Source: Arion vulgaris
Lineage: Eukaryota > Mollusca > Gastropoda > Stylommatophora > Arionidae
Length of the DNA: 64,000 nucleotides
Reading direction: 5' to 3'
NCBI GenBank assembly: GCA_020796225.1
Contig: CM036764.1
Coordinates: forward strand, 24,608,233 to 24,672,232
Shown one piece after another: positions 1-12,000 of this stretch. How positions within the stretch are numbered: position 1 is the first letter of the stretch; every line of letters starts with the position of its first letter. The position numbers and the translations under genes are program-made. The notes below the pieces were generated by a model that saw only the letters and a program-made list of their open reading frames with translations, did no database searches and was not told where the DNA came from.

Positions 1-120
1 AGAAAGAGACCACAGCACAAATGATTGTTAACCAAATTGCTTTTGTGTGCGCAATCATAAATAGTGTTTTTCACCGCCTCGGCTATTTATAAGGTCCACC
101 TCCTAAAAGTGAAAAATGAT
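1..120 (-). mobile_element. LINE 3' fragment at left edge
   Basis: The reverse complement contains a stretch (GTGAAAAACACTATTTATG) that recurs at about 2886-2906, downstream of a recognisable LINE C-terminal region. It is probably the tail of the same LINE family, cut by the window edge. Confidence 0.4.
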
Positions 121-229
121 CTAAATTTTACATTAATTTATTTGTAATCAAATTTTATGAAAATGAAAATCAAATACTAGCAATAATGAGTGCTCCATTA
201 GATAAAAAAATGGTTTTAAAAAGAAAACT

Positions 230-440
230 TGCAAGTACGAAGAAATCTTATATCTCCTATCATCATCATCAGTACGGTCACCACATCGATAATTGGCTTC
301 AATTGCCCTCCAACATCTCTTGTCTCTATAGTGCACACTGCAGGCTATAATGTGTTCATCTCTTGGTGTTTACCTTCCATTTGTGTCTTGGTCTTCCTCT
401 TGTTCGTCGTTCTTCAACTTTTCCCTCTGTTAAGGTTTTG
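230..440 (-). mobile_element. LINE 3' end fragment
   Basis: On the minus strand this reads as an Arg/Lys-rich LINE tail ending in a GATGAT repeat. A second diverged copy lies at 6960-7170, with the same order of blocks: CATCATCATCA, a TCCACATCGA-like block, then a stretch encoding a basic Lys/Arg/Thr tail on the minus strand. No intact frame remains. Confidence 0.45.
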
Positions 441-579
441 ATAATTATGTAATGTCTTTTTATGTGTCCGATATATTGTATTTGTTTCATTTTTATTATC
501 TGTGGTAATTTTGTTTCATTATTAGTTTCTCACACATTTCTTTATTTGTCAGGTTTTTTTCTGTCCATGATATACAACA

Positions 580-1165
580 TATTCTTCTGTATATCCCCAT
601 CTTCAATGCATTAATTCTGTCTTATAAATGTCTATTCAATGCCCATGTTTCTGAATTATACAAAAGTACTTGAATATATAGCACTTGATAATCCTCATGT
701 TTAGCTTAATTGGTATCTGTTAGTAGCTTGCTCATGTCATTGAATGTACTCTTGGCCATTCCTATTTTCTTCTTAATCTCTTTTTCCCATCTTTCATCAT
801 TTGTAATCATGTGTTCTAGATATAAGATAGTGTTTACTTGCTTCAGTAGTTCTCCGTGTGTTTTTATATTTATTTTTGGCTTATCCCATTCTTTGCTGAT
901 AACCATAGTATTCGTTTTCTGGATGTTAATATATAAACCATATTCCTTGCTAGTTTTGTTTAATTTGTCTACTAGTTCTTGTAGTTATTGCTTATTCTCG
1001 GTATACTATGTCATATGCATATGTTAGGTTATTTATTAGTTTTATTTTTGTCTTGAACCATGTCAGTCCTTCAAGCTATTTGAAGATTTTTTATGTATAG
1101 ATGTTAAATAGACTAGATCACAAAATGCATCCCTGCTTAATTTTTCTTTTCATGTCAATGTATTG
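580..1165 (-). mobile_element. LINE reverse transcriptase fragment, decayed
   Basis: Read on the minus strand, the region gives a degraded KQGCILS...LFN.YT block near 1130 (the RT motif before the catalytic core). Then comes a 66-residue open stretch (906-706) with TMVISKEW, a QVNTILYLEHMIT block (the family's usual Q..F.YLG..IT) and an EIKKKIGMAKSTF block. These are the thumb-side motifs of a non-LTR reverse transcriptase. The catalytic FADD region is not recognisable and stops interrupt the frame. Clade not determined. Confidence 0.6.
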
Positions 1166-1559
1166 AGAGCAACTTATTTCTGCTACTCAACTGAAATGAA
1201 TTATTAAATTGAAATGCTGCAGCTACCGATCATTATCTCATTATCAGCCTTCAATTTTTTTTAAATGTTATATATTTATTCAGATCTCATGACACCCATT
1301 ATTACAACATTGTTTCTATAATTTCTAAGTATGCGGATATGTATATCATAAAACTACTTATTTGTTCAAGTATTTTTTGGTACATAAATCAGGACATACA
1401 ATAAATAAGGCCCAGTAAATTTGTTTTCTGTATGTCAATAGACATTCACATATGTTATAAATTATGTTACATGTGTTTTGTTACGTACACAAATTGGCCA
1501 CGTTGTTATCAAATATACGGTAGGATACTTGTGTCACAAATTGAACAGCTTTGATAATG

Positions 1560-1860
1560 GGCGTATTGTGTTAACGCCCGAGTGGTTACAGGGGTCCAAA
1601 TTAAGCGTGTAAAGATTAGAACCACTTTTACCTGCCATGCATTTCGTAAGAGGCGGCTATGGAGATTGGCCGTGGCGCTAGCTACCCCACACAGTAAAAA
1701 TCTCTAGATAGCTTCAGAAGCTACAGCCAGGGAATTCATTGCTCGCCACCAGAGGAAGAAGAAGGATCCCATTAGGAAGGACTCGTGAAGCGACTCGATG
1801 AAATCCGAATGTAAATCGGACTGCCGACTCACTTTCTTTGAACCCGGAAGATCTCTAGGG
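1560..1860 (+). repeat. Family A repeat (5'-type retroposon sequence)
   Basis: Contains CGCCCGAGTGGTTAC, then a GTGTAAAGA..AGAACCACT block and a CATGCATTTCGTAAGAGGCG block. The same order recurs at 13610-13830 (+) and about 37560-37680 (-). The head vaguely resembles a tRNA A box (GCCNAGTGGTT), but no clear B box is seen. At 37.5 kb it abuts LINE coding sequence, so it may belong to a LINE rather than an independent SINE. Confidence 0.45.
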
Positions 1861-2157
1861 AAGACACATGAACACATGTAGGCGGGAGTTGGAGACGGAA
1901 TGCAAGAAAATGGGGAGAAACTGAAGAGATCTAGAAAAGATGGCCTTGGATAAGAGGGCGTGGGAGACCTTGGTTACGTATCTATGCCTCCTAGAGGTGA
2001 AGGGTGAAGAAGTATTGTGCTAAGGATGTTAGGAAAATTATAGATTAAACCCATAATTTGGTTTAATCTTTGTATTACACAATTTGCCTCATCTCAATAA
2101 TCTATATATTCCCTTCACGTAATAGTGGACACATAAGATATTCACAAGGGATCCCCA

Positions 2158-2520
2158 TTGTTGCCTGTCTGCTGTAGTGATATCTTGTATTGGTCAATAT
2201 TCTTTTATTTCCCTTATAATCCTCCGTTTCCAGGTTTCCTTTCTGCCATTTCTCCACCATCAGTCTGCTGTCCACCGGACAGCTATCTTTGCCAAAGTGC
2301 TCAGTGTCATTCTACACAAATGTTCAAGCCCATCTTCTTCTTCTGATCGTTGTCGCCAGTGATGTGCAATTAGTAGTTTTTCCCGCAGTTTTTCATTTGA
2401 GATCTTTAATGGGACATATTCTTGGGATTCTGCTAAGACTTTTATTTTGAAAGGTTCTAATTTGTATGTAATATCTCCGGATATTTTCCAGCATTCACTG
2501 TGGTATAATATTTGAAATGC
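2158..2520. other. Unassigned intergenic sequence
   Basis: Short overlapping open frames of about 60 residues occur on the + strand. None has recognisable motifs. On the minus strand the text resembles a decayed retroelement tail, but I cannot assign it. Confidence 0.2.
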
Positions 2521-2634
2521 AAGTATGTCACCATGAAAACTAAAAGAGCATTGTTCAATTAATTTTTTCTTCCAACATTATGCTATAAGTACTAAACCTG
2601 TACTCTGACATCAAATGATAGAAGAAAACTAGTC

Positions 2635-2960
2635 AAGACAGAGATGAAGTGTCTACGCAGAATGCTGGAAGAATCAAGAAGAGACCGGTTTTGAAATGAA
2701 GACATCAGGAAAAAAGTGGCTACAACATCAGTACTGAACTTCATCAAGAAACAACAAATTAAATCATTCGGCGACTTATGCAGATTACGAACAGACAGTG
2801 AGTCTCAAAGAGAAATGTTACTCCGATACAGTGAATATAAAGCAAAAAGCCTTGCACTCACAGGTTGACCTCAGAAACAGCGGAGTGAAAAACACTATTT
2901 ATGAAGCGGATACACGAGCCCGTTCTAGCAATCTCTACTAATTCTGCTGCTACTGTGTAG
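2635..2960 (+). mobile_element. LINE C-terminal fragment
   Basis: Translates, with interruptions, to KTEMKCLRRML, SRRDRF..NEDIRKK and FIKKQQIKSFGDL. It is the same family as the minus-strand copy at 42350-43290 and the plus-strand LINEs at 53741-54835 and 59985-61385, where the corresponding motifs are EMKCLRK, RNE.IR and IEKQ.LKWFGHL. No catalytic motifs are present. Confidence 0.6.
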
Positions 2961-3258
2961 CAAAACAGGATTGGAGAAAAGAAGAAAGAAAAGAAGGCTA
3001 TCGTAAAAGCAATATTTCAAGAATTTTACTTCGGTTCATTTTGAGTTTGGTCTTCTAAAAAGTACATTTTTATCTTCATATTTTTTGAAGTGCAACAAAT
3101 GCTTGGTTTGCTTTTTTGATCTTTGCTACAACATCATTTTACGAATTCCCTTCTGTGGAAAGTTTACTTCTAACATATACAAATTAATGAACTTCTATTG
3201 TTTCATTGCTAAAATTAATTATGTTCTGATTTTTTATTCTGTCTAATTAGTTTAGTGA

Positions 3259-3376
3259 TTAGTCATATCTGTTTGACTGTTTCAGATAAGTTTTTTCTTC
3301 CAGCGCCTCAACTAAGAGACTGATCTCATCTGCATAGTCCAGATCTTCTATGAAAACGGTAAGTGACCATCTAATG
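3259..3376 (-). mobile_element. LINE RT fragment, interrupted by hAT MITE
   Basis: On the minus strand it encodes WSLTVFIEDLDYADEISLL, the catalytic-loop region of a non-LTR reverse transcriptase (family form LEDLDFADDIALL), with the second Asp of the catalytic pair replaced by Glu (YADE). The frame is cut on its N-terminal side by the MITE at 3377-3785 and weakly resumes beyond 3794. Confidence 0.6.
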
Positions 3377-3785
3377 CATGGGTTCCCAAAGTTGGGGTAC
3401 GCCGCCCAGTGGGCGATGAAGCCTTCCAGGGAGGCGATAGTGGGTTCAGAAGCATTGGTGCAGGGGTGGGGAGGAGTTTTTTTTCGGGATTTTGCGATTG
3501 AATAATCATAAAAAATTTGAATTCTGCATTTAATTTTCATCTTATGTCCATCTTACACAATCCATCTTTTCATCAATTTCTAGTTCATGAATATAATTGT
3601 TTGAAAATTGACCATGTATAGCAGTAATATATATCAATTTTCTATGTCAAAGTGAAAATAAAGCATGTATATATATGTGTGGGGGAGGACAGGGGCGTTT
3701 ACAAACTGTTATAATGGGGAGGGGGCGTTACAAAGTTTATGTCATGCAAAATGGGCGGTGGTCCGAAAAAGTTTGGGAATCAATG
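3377..3785. mobile_element. hAT-type MITE, 409 bp, TSD ATCTAATG
   Basis: The left end begins CATGGGTTCCCAAAG. The right end, reverse complemented, begins CATTGATTCCCAAAC, and GCCGCCC- and ACCGCCC-like blocks follow about 20 bp in. An exact 8-bp direct repeat ATCTAATG flanks it (3369-3376 and 3786-3793), the hallmark of hAT transposition. There is no transposase frame; the longest open frames are uninformative. It sits inside the LINE fragment 3259-3865. Confidence 0.88.
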
Positions 3786-3879
3786 ATCTAATGTCTGTAT
3801 TTTTTGTCTTTGAGACTTTAAATCATGAACTTGTCAATGGGCAAGTTGAAACCAGATTCTGACCCTGCGTTTATTTTTT

Positions 3880-5751
3880 AAAACACTTATATGTGATTGT
3901 GAAATTACCTTGCATCGTAAAACACTTATATGTGATTGTGAAATTATCTTGCATCGTAAAACACTTATATGTGATTGTGAAATTACCTTGCATCGTAAAA
4001 CACTTATATGTGATTGTGAAATTACCTTGCATCGTAAAACACTTATATGTGATTATGAAATTACCTTGCATCGTAAAACACTTATATGTGATTGTGAAAT
4101 TACCTTGCATCGTAAAACACTTATATGTGATTGTGAAATTACCTTGCATCGTAAAACACTTATATGTGATTGTGAAATTACCTTGCATCGTAAAACACTT
4201 ATATGTGATTGTGAAATTACCTTGCATCGTAAAACACTTATATGTGATTGTGAAATTACCTTGCATCGTAAAACACTTATATGTGATTGTGAAATTACCT
4301 TGCATCGTAAAACACTTATATGTGATTGTGAAATTACCTTGCATCGTAAAACACTTATATGTGATTGTGAAATTACCTTGCATCGTAAAACACTTATATG
4401 TGATTGTGAAATTACCTTGCATCGTAAAACACTTATATGTGATTGTGAAATTACCTTGCATCGTAAAACACTTATATGTGATTGTGAAATTACCTTGCAT
4501 CGTAAAACACTTATATGTGATTGTGAAATTACCTTGCATCGTAAAACACTTATATGTGATTGTGAAATTACCTTGCATCGTAAAACACTTATATGTGATT
4601 GTGAAATTACCTTGCATCGTAAAACACTTATATGTGATTGTGAAATTACCTTGCATCGTAAAACACTTATATGTGATTGTGAAATTACCTTGCATCGTAA
4701 AACACTTATATGTGATTGTGAAATTACCTTGCATCGTAAAACACTTATATGTGATTGTGAAATTACCTTGCATCGTAAAACACTTATATGTGATTGTGAA
4801 ATTACCTTGCATCGTAAAACACTTATATGTGATTGTGAAATTACCTTGCATCGTAAAACACTTATATGTGATTGTGAAATTACCTTGCATCGTAAAACAC
4901 TTATATGTGATTGTGAAATTACCTTGCATCGTAAAACACTTATATGTGATTATGAAATTACCTTGCATCGTAAAACACTTATATGTGATTGTGAAATTAC
5001 CTTGCATCGTAAAACACTTATATGTGATTGTGAAATTACCTTGCATCGTAAAACACTTATATGTGATTGTGAAATTACCTTGCATCGTAAAACACTTATA
5101 TGTGATTGTGAAATTACCTTGCATCGTAAAACACTTATATGTGATTGTGAAATTACCTTGCATCGTAAAACACTTATATGTGATTGTGAAATTACCTTGC
5201 ATCGTAAAACACTTATATGTGATTGTGAAATTACCTTGCATCGTAAAACACTTATATGTGATTGTGAAATTACCTTGCATCGTAAAACACTTATATGTGA
5301 TTGTGAAATTACCTTGCATCGTAAAACACTTATATGTGATTGTGAAATTACCTTGCATCGTAAAACACTTATATGTGATTGTGAAATTACCTTGCATCGT
5401 AAAACATTTATATGTGATTGTGAAATTACCTTGCATCGTAAAACACTTATATGTGATTGTGAAATTACCTTGCATCGTAAAACACTTATATGTGATTGTG
5501 AAATTACCTTGCATCGTAAAACACTTATATGTGATTGTGAAATTACCTTGCATCGTAAAACACTTATATGTGATTGTGAAATTATCTTGCATCGTAAAAC
5601 ACTTATATGTGATTATGAAATTACCTTGCATCGTAAAACACTTATATGTGATTGTGAAATTACCTTGCATCGTAAAACACTTATATGTGATTGTGAAATT
5701 ACCTTGCATCGTAAAACACTTATATGTGATTGTGAAATTACCTTGCATCGT
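3880..5751. repeat. 39-bp minisatellite, exactly 48 units
   Basis: Tandem units begin AAAACACTTATATGTG and end CCTTGCATCGT. The array is 1872 bp, precisely 48 x 39, with no indels that I can see. Only a few substitutions recur, such as ATTATCTT for ATTACCTT and GATTATG for GATTGTG, and one ACATTT. Because 39 is divisible by 3 and the unit lacks stops in most frames, frames of more than 600 codons stay open on both strands. These are by-products of the repeat, not genes. Confidence 0.98.
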
Positions 5752-6023
5752 AATTTTGTGTATAATGTTTTACCAAATTCATCATTTTCTATGTTAGAGA
5801 CAAATCTCAATTCTTCACCTAGATTCATTGTGTAGGCAACCAAAAGCTTTTTCCAGAATCAACAACGAACATGTTAACTGTGCTGTTCAAGTATTTGGCG
5901 TAGAGAACAATAAAATATGATCGATACATGATTTCCTTTTTATTGAAATGTTTGTTCTTGTCTGAATTTACTGTATAGATCTTGGGTCATTCTCTTTAGA
6001 ATAATTCGATGAAAGATCTTTTT
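5752..6023. other. No gene seen
   Basis: AT-rich unique-looking sequence between the 39-bp array and the first hAT MITE copy. No recognisable feature. Confidence 0.4.
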
Positions 6024-6031
6024 CGCTACTG

Positions 6032-6187
6032 CAGGGGCGGCTCGTCATTAAGGACCAGTGGGACCCAGCCCCACCCCTAATCGAAAGGGGAATAACTTCC
6101 CGGAATAGTAAATACTAAAAAAAAACATGATTTTTCCAAAAATGTGTGTCTGGCCCCACCAAGAAAAATGACAACGAGCCGCCACTG
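6032..6187. mobile_element. hAT MITE family 2, copy 1
   Basis: 156 bp, beginning CAGGGGCGGCTCGT and ending ACGAGCCGCCACTG (terminal inverted repeats). It is flanked by the exact 8-bp direct repeat CGCTACTG (6024-6031, 6188-6195). The interior has GGCCCCACC-type subterminal blocks shared with three other copies in the window. It has no coding capacity. Confidence 0.9.
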
Positions 6188-6515
6188 CGCTACTGACAAG
6201 TTGAGTAATATCTCTTCGGTTCTTACAATTTCCAAGATTTCTGTGTTTTTTGTGGGGCAGTTTGGTGATATTTACCTTCATCCAAGTTCTTAATTAATAT
6301 ACTTCTTTCATCCAGATATCTTGTAGAAAATAATTGGTACTTCTGTTACCTCTACTTTCAACATCTCTGGACAGATGCCATCACCACCACGCACTTTTAT
6401 ATTTTGCAAATGATAACACTTTGAGCATATATAACTTCTTTCACTTTTAATTATAAAAAAAAAGCTGAAGGTTTATATTCGAATCTTTCTTGTCTCGTGC
6501 TTTATTGATATGTTA

Positions 6516-6758
6516 TGTTGTTATGCGATCGATGTCATTGGACATTCCCCTTCGTGCTCTGCTCTCCGCTGCAGCAGCCATCCCAAAATTCATTTTATCA
6601 CCGTACCCATGAGAAGTTGATTAGTATACCCTCGCTCTCTACCACGAAGACGACACTGTCTGGCATGTAGAAACTTAACTCCTAATTCTTGAACTCGTTC
6701 CAGTGTCTGAGACTCGCCCATATCAAATAAATGAGAGCGTCCGAATTGATACTTTTGA
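6516..6758 (-). mobile_element. LINE 3' end (RNase H-class), truncated by MITE
   Basis: On the minus strand it encodes GESQTLERVQELGVKF, then ARQCRLRGRERGYTNQLL and MGTV, the C-terminal tail seen complete at 17481-17941. The left border has a degenerate TAACA-type tail (ATGTTATGTTGTTATG on the + strand). The N-terminal side is cut by the MITE at 6759. Confidence 0.65.
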
Positions 6759-6921
6759 CAGTGGCGACTCGTCATTAAGGGCCAGTGGGGCTGGGCCCCA
6801 CTAAAAATAATGTATAACGGATATTTATTATTTTATAAATTAAAATATAGCAACCAAAAACCATGATTTATCCGAAAAAAGGTCTGGCCCCACCAACAAA
6901 AATGATCACGAGCCGTCACTG
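6759..6921. mobile_element. hAT MITE family 2, copy 2
   Basis: 163 bp, beginning CAGTGGCGACTCGT and ending ACGAGCCGTCACTG. The flanking 8-mers ACTTTTGA and CTTTTTGA form an imperfect target duplication. It is inserted in a LINE 3' fragment. Confidence 0.85.
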
Positions 6922-6959
6922 CTTTTTGATAAGTATAAGTAGACGTGTTAAGACAATTT

Positions 6960-7170
6960 ATCATCATCATCATCAGGTGGCGTCTCCACATCGAAGGTTG
7001 GCTGCAATGAATCTCCAGCATCCTCTGTCTTTCGCCTTGGTGTTGCACACTGTCAGACTATAACCTTCCCATTTCTTAAAGTTTCCTCCCATTTATCTCT
7101 CGGTCTTCCTCTTGCTTTCCCCCTCAATTTAGCAGCTGTTTAAATTATTATTTCCATCATTTCATCGTTG
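6960..7170 (-). mobile_element. LINE 3' end fragment, second copy
   Basis: Starts with a CATCATCATCAT tract and shares the block order of 230-440: TCCACATCGA, ATCTCCAGCATCC, CACACTGTCAGACTATAA, TCGGTCTTCCTCTTGC. Interpreted as a minus-strand LINE tail whose 3' terminus is the GATGAT repeat. Confidence 0.45.
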
Positions 7171-7690
7171 CTTTCTTTTCAGTAATCAACTTTTCATTAC
7201 CTTTTGGGGGTTTAAAGCCAAGTTCTGAAAATAGACTGCATTTTCTTTAGGTTTCTTAACTGTTTTGCAATGTCTTTGTGTCACGTCTGTTTGCTGCTTA
7301 TTTTGCTTCTACCATGGGTTTTTCCATACATGTCTGCTTATCAGTTTTTGTTCCTTGTTTTAACTTCTTTATTCGTATGTACACATTCTGCAGAAATTGT
7401 ATGTTTCAATCTGGTTGATTTTGTTCTCTACAATTGTTAGTTTATTTTTTGTTTGTTTTAATTTTTATCCCACGTTTTCAACGTAATTCATTATTTTTTT
7501 AAATCTTGACATTTTTCCTGCTAGTTTTACTTCTTGGTCGGATTCGTAGATTTATATTCAGGTTTTCTGTAAATTGTTAAGCTGTATTTGCTATCTTATT
7601 TGTGGATTCTGTAGTTTTGGTACATCAACTCGCTGTTGCTTCCTTTTTTTTTTAGCTTAGTTTTAGGTAGAAGGCAGAAGAAAACAAACA
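7171..7690. other. No gene seen
   Basis: T-rich sequence without a recognisable frame or repeat boundary, upstream of the LINE fragment. Confidence 0.3.
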
Positions 7691-8085
7691 AGTACTTGAA
7701 CAACTGGAAGTGAAAAGTGAATATCTCAGAGAGATAGAAACTATACAACTGAAATACGTTGGTCACATTAAGATACAGGATACCCTGTTGAAAAGCATCT
7801 TGGAAGGTGGAAGGCAGGTGAGTAAGAGGAAGGAAAACCGAGATACTTGGGAGAGCGATGTGCGAAAACCTACAAATCTGGAAGAGAGAGGAGGAGATCC
7901 AATCTGGATAAACCCAAGGGAGGCTGCGGTGATACGTAATATATTTTCGTTTAAGGATACTTGGGAGAGGAACACGGGAAAGTGAACAGGAAGACTGGCA
8001 GTCTTTCGTCAGGACAAGGGACGAACTTGTTGGAAAGAAATTACAGCCAACCTTCAATACAGAGAAGGTACATGGTTGATTGAGA
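7690..8085 (+). mobile_element. LINE C-terminal fragment
   Basis: The open frame 7710-7985 contains IQLKYVGHIKIQDTLLKSIL followed by a basic stretch and DTWESDV. This matches the common LINE tail pattern of KL.Y.GHI....L...ILEG..., basic Arg/Lys run, W..D. No RT catalytic motifs. It lies just upstream of the first coding exon of the mucin-like gene. Confidence 0.5.
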
Positions 8086-8314
8086 ATATCAATGCTTGGC
8101 AAATGTTGCCAAATATTTGTAGACGAGTGAAATACACATTTTTCTTTAAGTTCAACAAAGTTTACTATCAGGTTTTAAAACAAATTTAAAACTGCAGACA
8201 ACAGATAATGAACTAATTTGATAAATTAGAAAGATATCGTTAAAAGGTAATTACTAACAGAAAAAAATAATGTTTTTCATTGTCATCTTTGTATTTGTTT
8301 TCCTTTTTTTTCAG

Positions 8315-9019
8315 TGCAACGTAATATACGTCGAAGAATCATGTTGACCAGGTTTAGTGGACCGACATTTCATGTATGTGCTATTACTATAGTACTTCTG
8401 CAAATATGCATTTTATACACCAGTGCTCAAAACGCTACTAACGCAACAAATACAAGTACTGAGAACGTTACATCTGCCAAAACGTTAACAACAATTAACA
8501 AGACAGACAGTACAACTATTGCTACAACCGACATTACTATTATTGTCACAACCGACAGTACTGTTATTGCCACAACCGAGAGTACTATTATTGCCATAAA
8601 CAACAACGCAAGTATTTTCTCAAGTGACAGTACTACTATTCACATAACCGATAGTACACCTGTTACCACAATCGACAGTAGTGCTACTGTTGCCACAACT
8701 GACAGTAGTGCTACTGTTGCCACAACTGAAAATAGTGCTACAATTGCCACAACTGAAAATACTCCTACTACGAAAACCACTAGTGGTCCCAATACCGCAA
8801 CGGCCAGAAATGTTGATACTACAACCATCGATATAAGTAGTACAACAAACACCACCTGTTCAGGTGACAGTACTACCACTGTTAAAGCTAACTGTACCAC
8901 TGTAGTATCTGATGTTTCTACTGACAAATACTCCTCATCAAGCTCTACTGATCAGATCAGGGCAACAACAAGATCAAATGAAAGACATAAGGTGCCCCCT
9001 TCTTATCTAATGCCGCATG
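8315..9019 (+). CDS. Exon 1: signal peptide and mucin-like Ser/Thr-rich region
   Basis: The acceptor is a long pyrimidine tract ending in CAG at 8314. ATG is at 8341; the preceding 26 nt are probably 5' UTR. Residues 1 to about 30 form a signal peptide with the hydrophobic core ITIVLLQICILY. The next 195 residues or so are Thr/Ser/Asn-rich, with several N-x-T/S sequons near the N-terminus (NATNATNTST) and a short internal repeat DSSATVATT (27 bp, 3-4 diverged units at about 8680-8770). Dense O-glycosylation is expected of such a region. The donor is ATG|GTAAGA, phase 1. Confidence 0.85.
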
Positions 9020-12000
9020 GTAAGAATAGTTTCTTATCCAAAATATCATTTATCAAAAATTGTGATAAAACTTACATGTCACCGCTTCTTTTTTTTCTGC
9101 AAGTGATTATATGAAACTTTATTATAGGTGCCCTCTCCCCAGTATGTTCATGGGTTGTTCAATTTTAATATTTGTTCAGAGCAATGTGAAAGTAGCCAAT
9201 TTGTTTAGCATTAGTGTTTTTGTATGAGTTTGTATGTTCATCATTTGTTTTATATTTATAAAATCTTGCTTGAATTATAACTTAACACATTACATACAAT
9301 TGACCAATACATCGGCACTTAAATGTGGGTCAATCACAACAATAGCCACAATAGCGGCTTTTGACATAGAGTACCTTCTTTCATTTTGTAACCCGTGCTG
9401 TCTTTCCCAATTCTTCTTCGAATGCTGTATGTCGACCACTGGCTAAACTACTCCTTGTGATTTGTATGTGATCTGAACCTAAGAGCGACAGTACGTTGTG
9501 CCAGCTATGCGCCTACAAGTAGGCCAGCACATCTGATTTCTGCGAGGCCTTTTATTTACTAAGTAGCTTCTCTAGACCTCTACCTCAGTAGCCTCTTACG
9601 ACATGCCTTGTAGGTCGCGGTGTTACTATTCTTTGCTCCCTTTGCTAGCCAAGGCATATCATATCGCCATGCCTGCTGGTGTAGGCGATCATGTCTCTCC
9701 CCAACTCTCTCGCTCCCTGGTGCAGTTAATCATTTCTGCTGTCGATCTTTTGTCAAACCACGATGTCAGACCATCCAACATCTTCTCCCTCTGTCTTCCA
9801 CGATCTCTCCTCTGAATTTTACCTATTGTCATACAATTTTCTAAACCTCCTCTTTGCATTTATGCATGTCGAACCTTGATTGTCTGATTCTTATTTGTTT
9901 ATAATAGGTTTTCTTTGTGTGCAGGCCTATTTTAAAATATCGTTTATATATTGTTTATTAGATTAAACGGTTGAATTAAAATAATAACAATAATTTCACA
10001 TTTACAGAAAACTTAGAAATACCAATTCCGCTCCAATTGAAATGTGCTGTGTTCAATGATAGTCTGATGCATGGCATGACAACAGAGGATTATTTCAGAA
10101 CATATGTAGGTAACGTTGATATATATATGTTTATATGGCCTTTTACGTTTTTACAGACGGTCATTTTACAAATATTTTACTGCGACAGCTTCTGAGTTTA
10201 CGATTGTCTCTCTTGCCTTTCAGCTCATCATTGTCTCTTTCCAAAAAATTCTGCACTTTTGTGTTGTGTTGTTCTCCACACAACTTGGTCATCAGCTAAT
10301 TTTTTCCCCATTTGTTGGGAACTGATAGAAAAGTTCTTCAATGAGACTTTGTAGACATTTTTATATCTGGGCAGTGGTTCGGATATAACTAGGTTGTTGA
10401 TTACAGGGGCGACTCGTCATTAAAGGGCCAATGGGGCCCGGCCCCAGCATTGCTCTTTCCTTGAAAGGAGTAATAACTTCCCGGAATAGACAAATAATAT
10501 TAAATATTTTAAAAACCACGATTTTTCCGAAATTTTTGCCGGGCCCCACCAAGAAAAATGGCCACGAGCCGCCACTGGTTGATTATATATATGAACCATT
10601 TTATGAATACAAAGAAAACTAAATGGCATCTGATATAGCAAGATAACAGCCCAAAATTATCATATATTAAGAACACATTGAACATGGCGATGGAAAAAGA
10701 GGTAGAGCTGATTAGAGATAGCAGCCTTTCATTCGTCTTTGATAGAAGAGATATTCTGTGACGGGCATATCAATAATGTTTATGTATTCGTGAGTTCGAT
10801 TTTGTTCGTAGCGGTTATGTGTGAGTGTATGTGTGCGTGCGCTTGCTTGCATGTGTGCGTAAGAGAGAGAGAGAGAGAGAGACAGAGAGAGAGAGAAATT
10901 GATGTTTTAAAAATGTAATAGTAGTGAGAAAAGAGAACATAATTGACAATGAGTTTTTAACAGAACATGAGACAAGAAAAATCAGGTGTTAATAATTAGC
11001 AAACCGGAGGCGCCCGTGTGGTGCCGGGGCCCACAAGGAAGCAAAGAATAGTACCACTGCAACCTACAATGCATGTCGTAAGGGGCGACTGATGTAGGCC
11101 CTAGGGATGTTACACTAGTAAATAAAAGCAGCGCAGAAATTGGATGTGCTGGCCTACTTGTAGGCACATAACTGGCACAACGTAAATCACTCTTAGGCTC
11201 AGATCACATACAAATCACACAGAGTGGTTAACAAGTGGTCGATATGGAGAGTTAGAAGAATAAGAAAAAGCAAATCGGAGGTAGGAAAATAACAAAAAAC
11301 GAGTTGAAGAAATGTAGTTCATGACTAATGTTGTGGTGCTGAAAGAGGTCAGGACACAGAGAAAGCCTATCATCAATATAAGAAAGAGGCAGTCATCATT
11401 TTTCGAACATGCGATGAGAAAATGAGGTTTAGAACACATTGTGACAACCGGTAAAATCGAGGGTAGGCGAGACAGAGGAAACAGAGAGAGAGACTTTGGA
11501 TAGCCTGACTTCATGGCACGGAAGAGCGTCAACATCTGAGTTGACAGCAAACACTAGAGATTTGTGAAGATCCATGATCGCTTATGCCATCCGGCACGGC
11601 ACCTGATGATGATGATGATAATGAGTTCGGTGAACAATAATAAAATATAAATAAATATATTGAAGATAATAGAAGAAAATATAACATTATGTATTGTATT
11701 TGATAATTGGAGAGTGTGTGACAGAACAAATAAGAAAATAACTATTATAACTCTAGCGCACGAAGAAGATCAAGAAGCAGATGAATACACAACATTTAGA
11801 ACCGATACTGAGTTATTAATACAATACAGTTAAACTACAGTAGCAACCTCCAGATGACGAAGATCCATCGCGGTATAAAGGATAGGAGGGTTGGGGGTGG
11901 ACAATTCAGCAAAATTAGAAGTGAGAGTTTGAATGAGATTATGCGATCCATAAATAACATATTTGAGAGAGAATGACAACAAAATAGAAAAAAAGAAAGC

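Noticed and set aside
3880..5751. CRISPR array
   Set aside because: Units are contiguous with no unique spacers, and the host is an animal genome.
3871..5835. Three overlapping frames of 625-641 codons on both strands
   Set aside because: They are translations of the 39-bp tandem repeat; any stop-free unit whose length is a multiple of 3 gives these. No start context, splice signals or codon structure supports a gene.
7596..8102. 168-codon minus-strand frame
   Set aside because: It is the shadow of the plus-strand LINE C-terminal fragment at 7690-8085.
8640..8927. 95-codon minus-strand frame with a hydrophobic Val/Leu-rich sequence
   Set aside because: Antisense reading of the Thr/Ser-rich mucin exon, which naturally gives hydrophobic residues.
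10106..10109. Alternative donor four bases downstream for exon 2
   Set aside because: Using it shifts exon 3 into a frame with an early TGA; the upstream donor keeps the SEA pattern.
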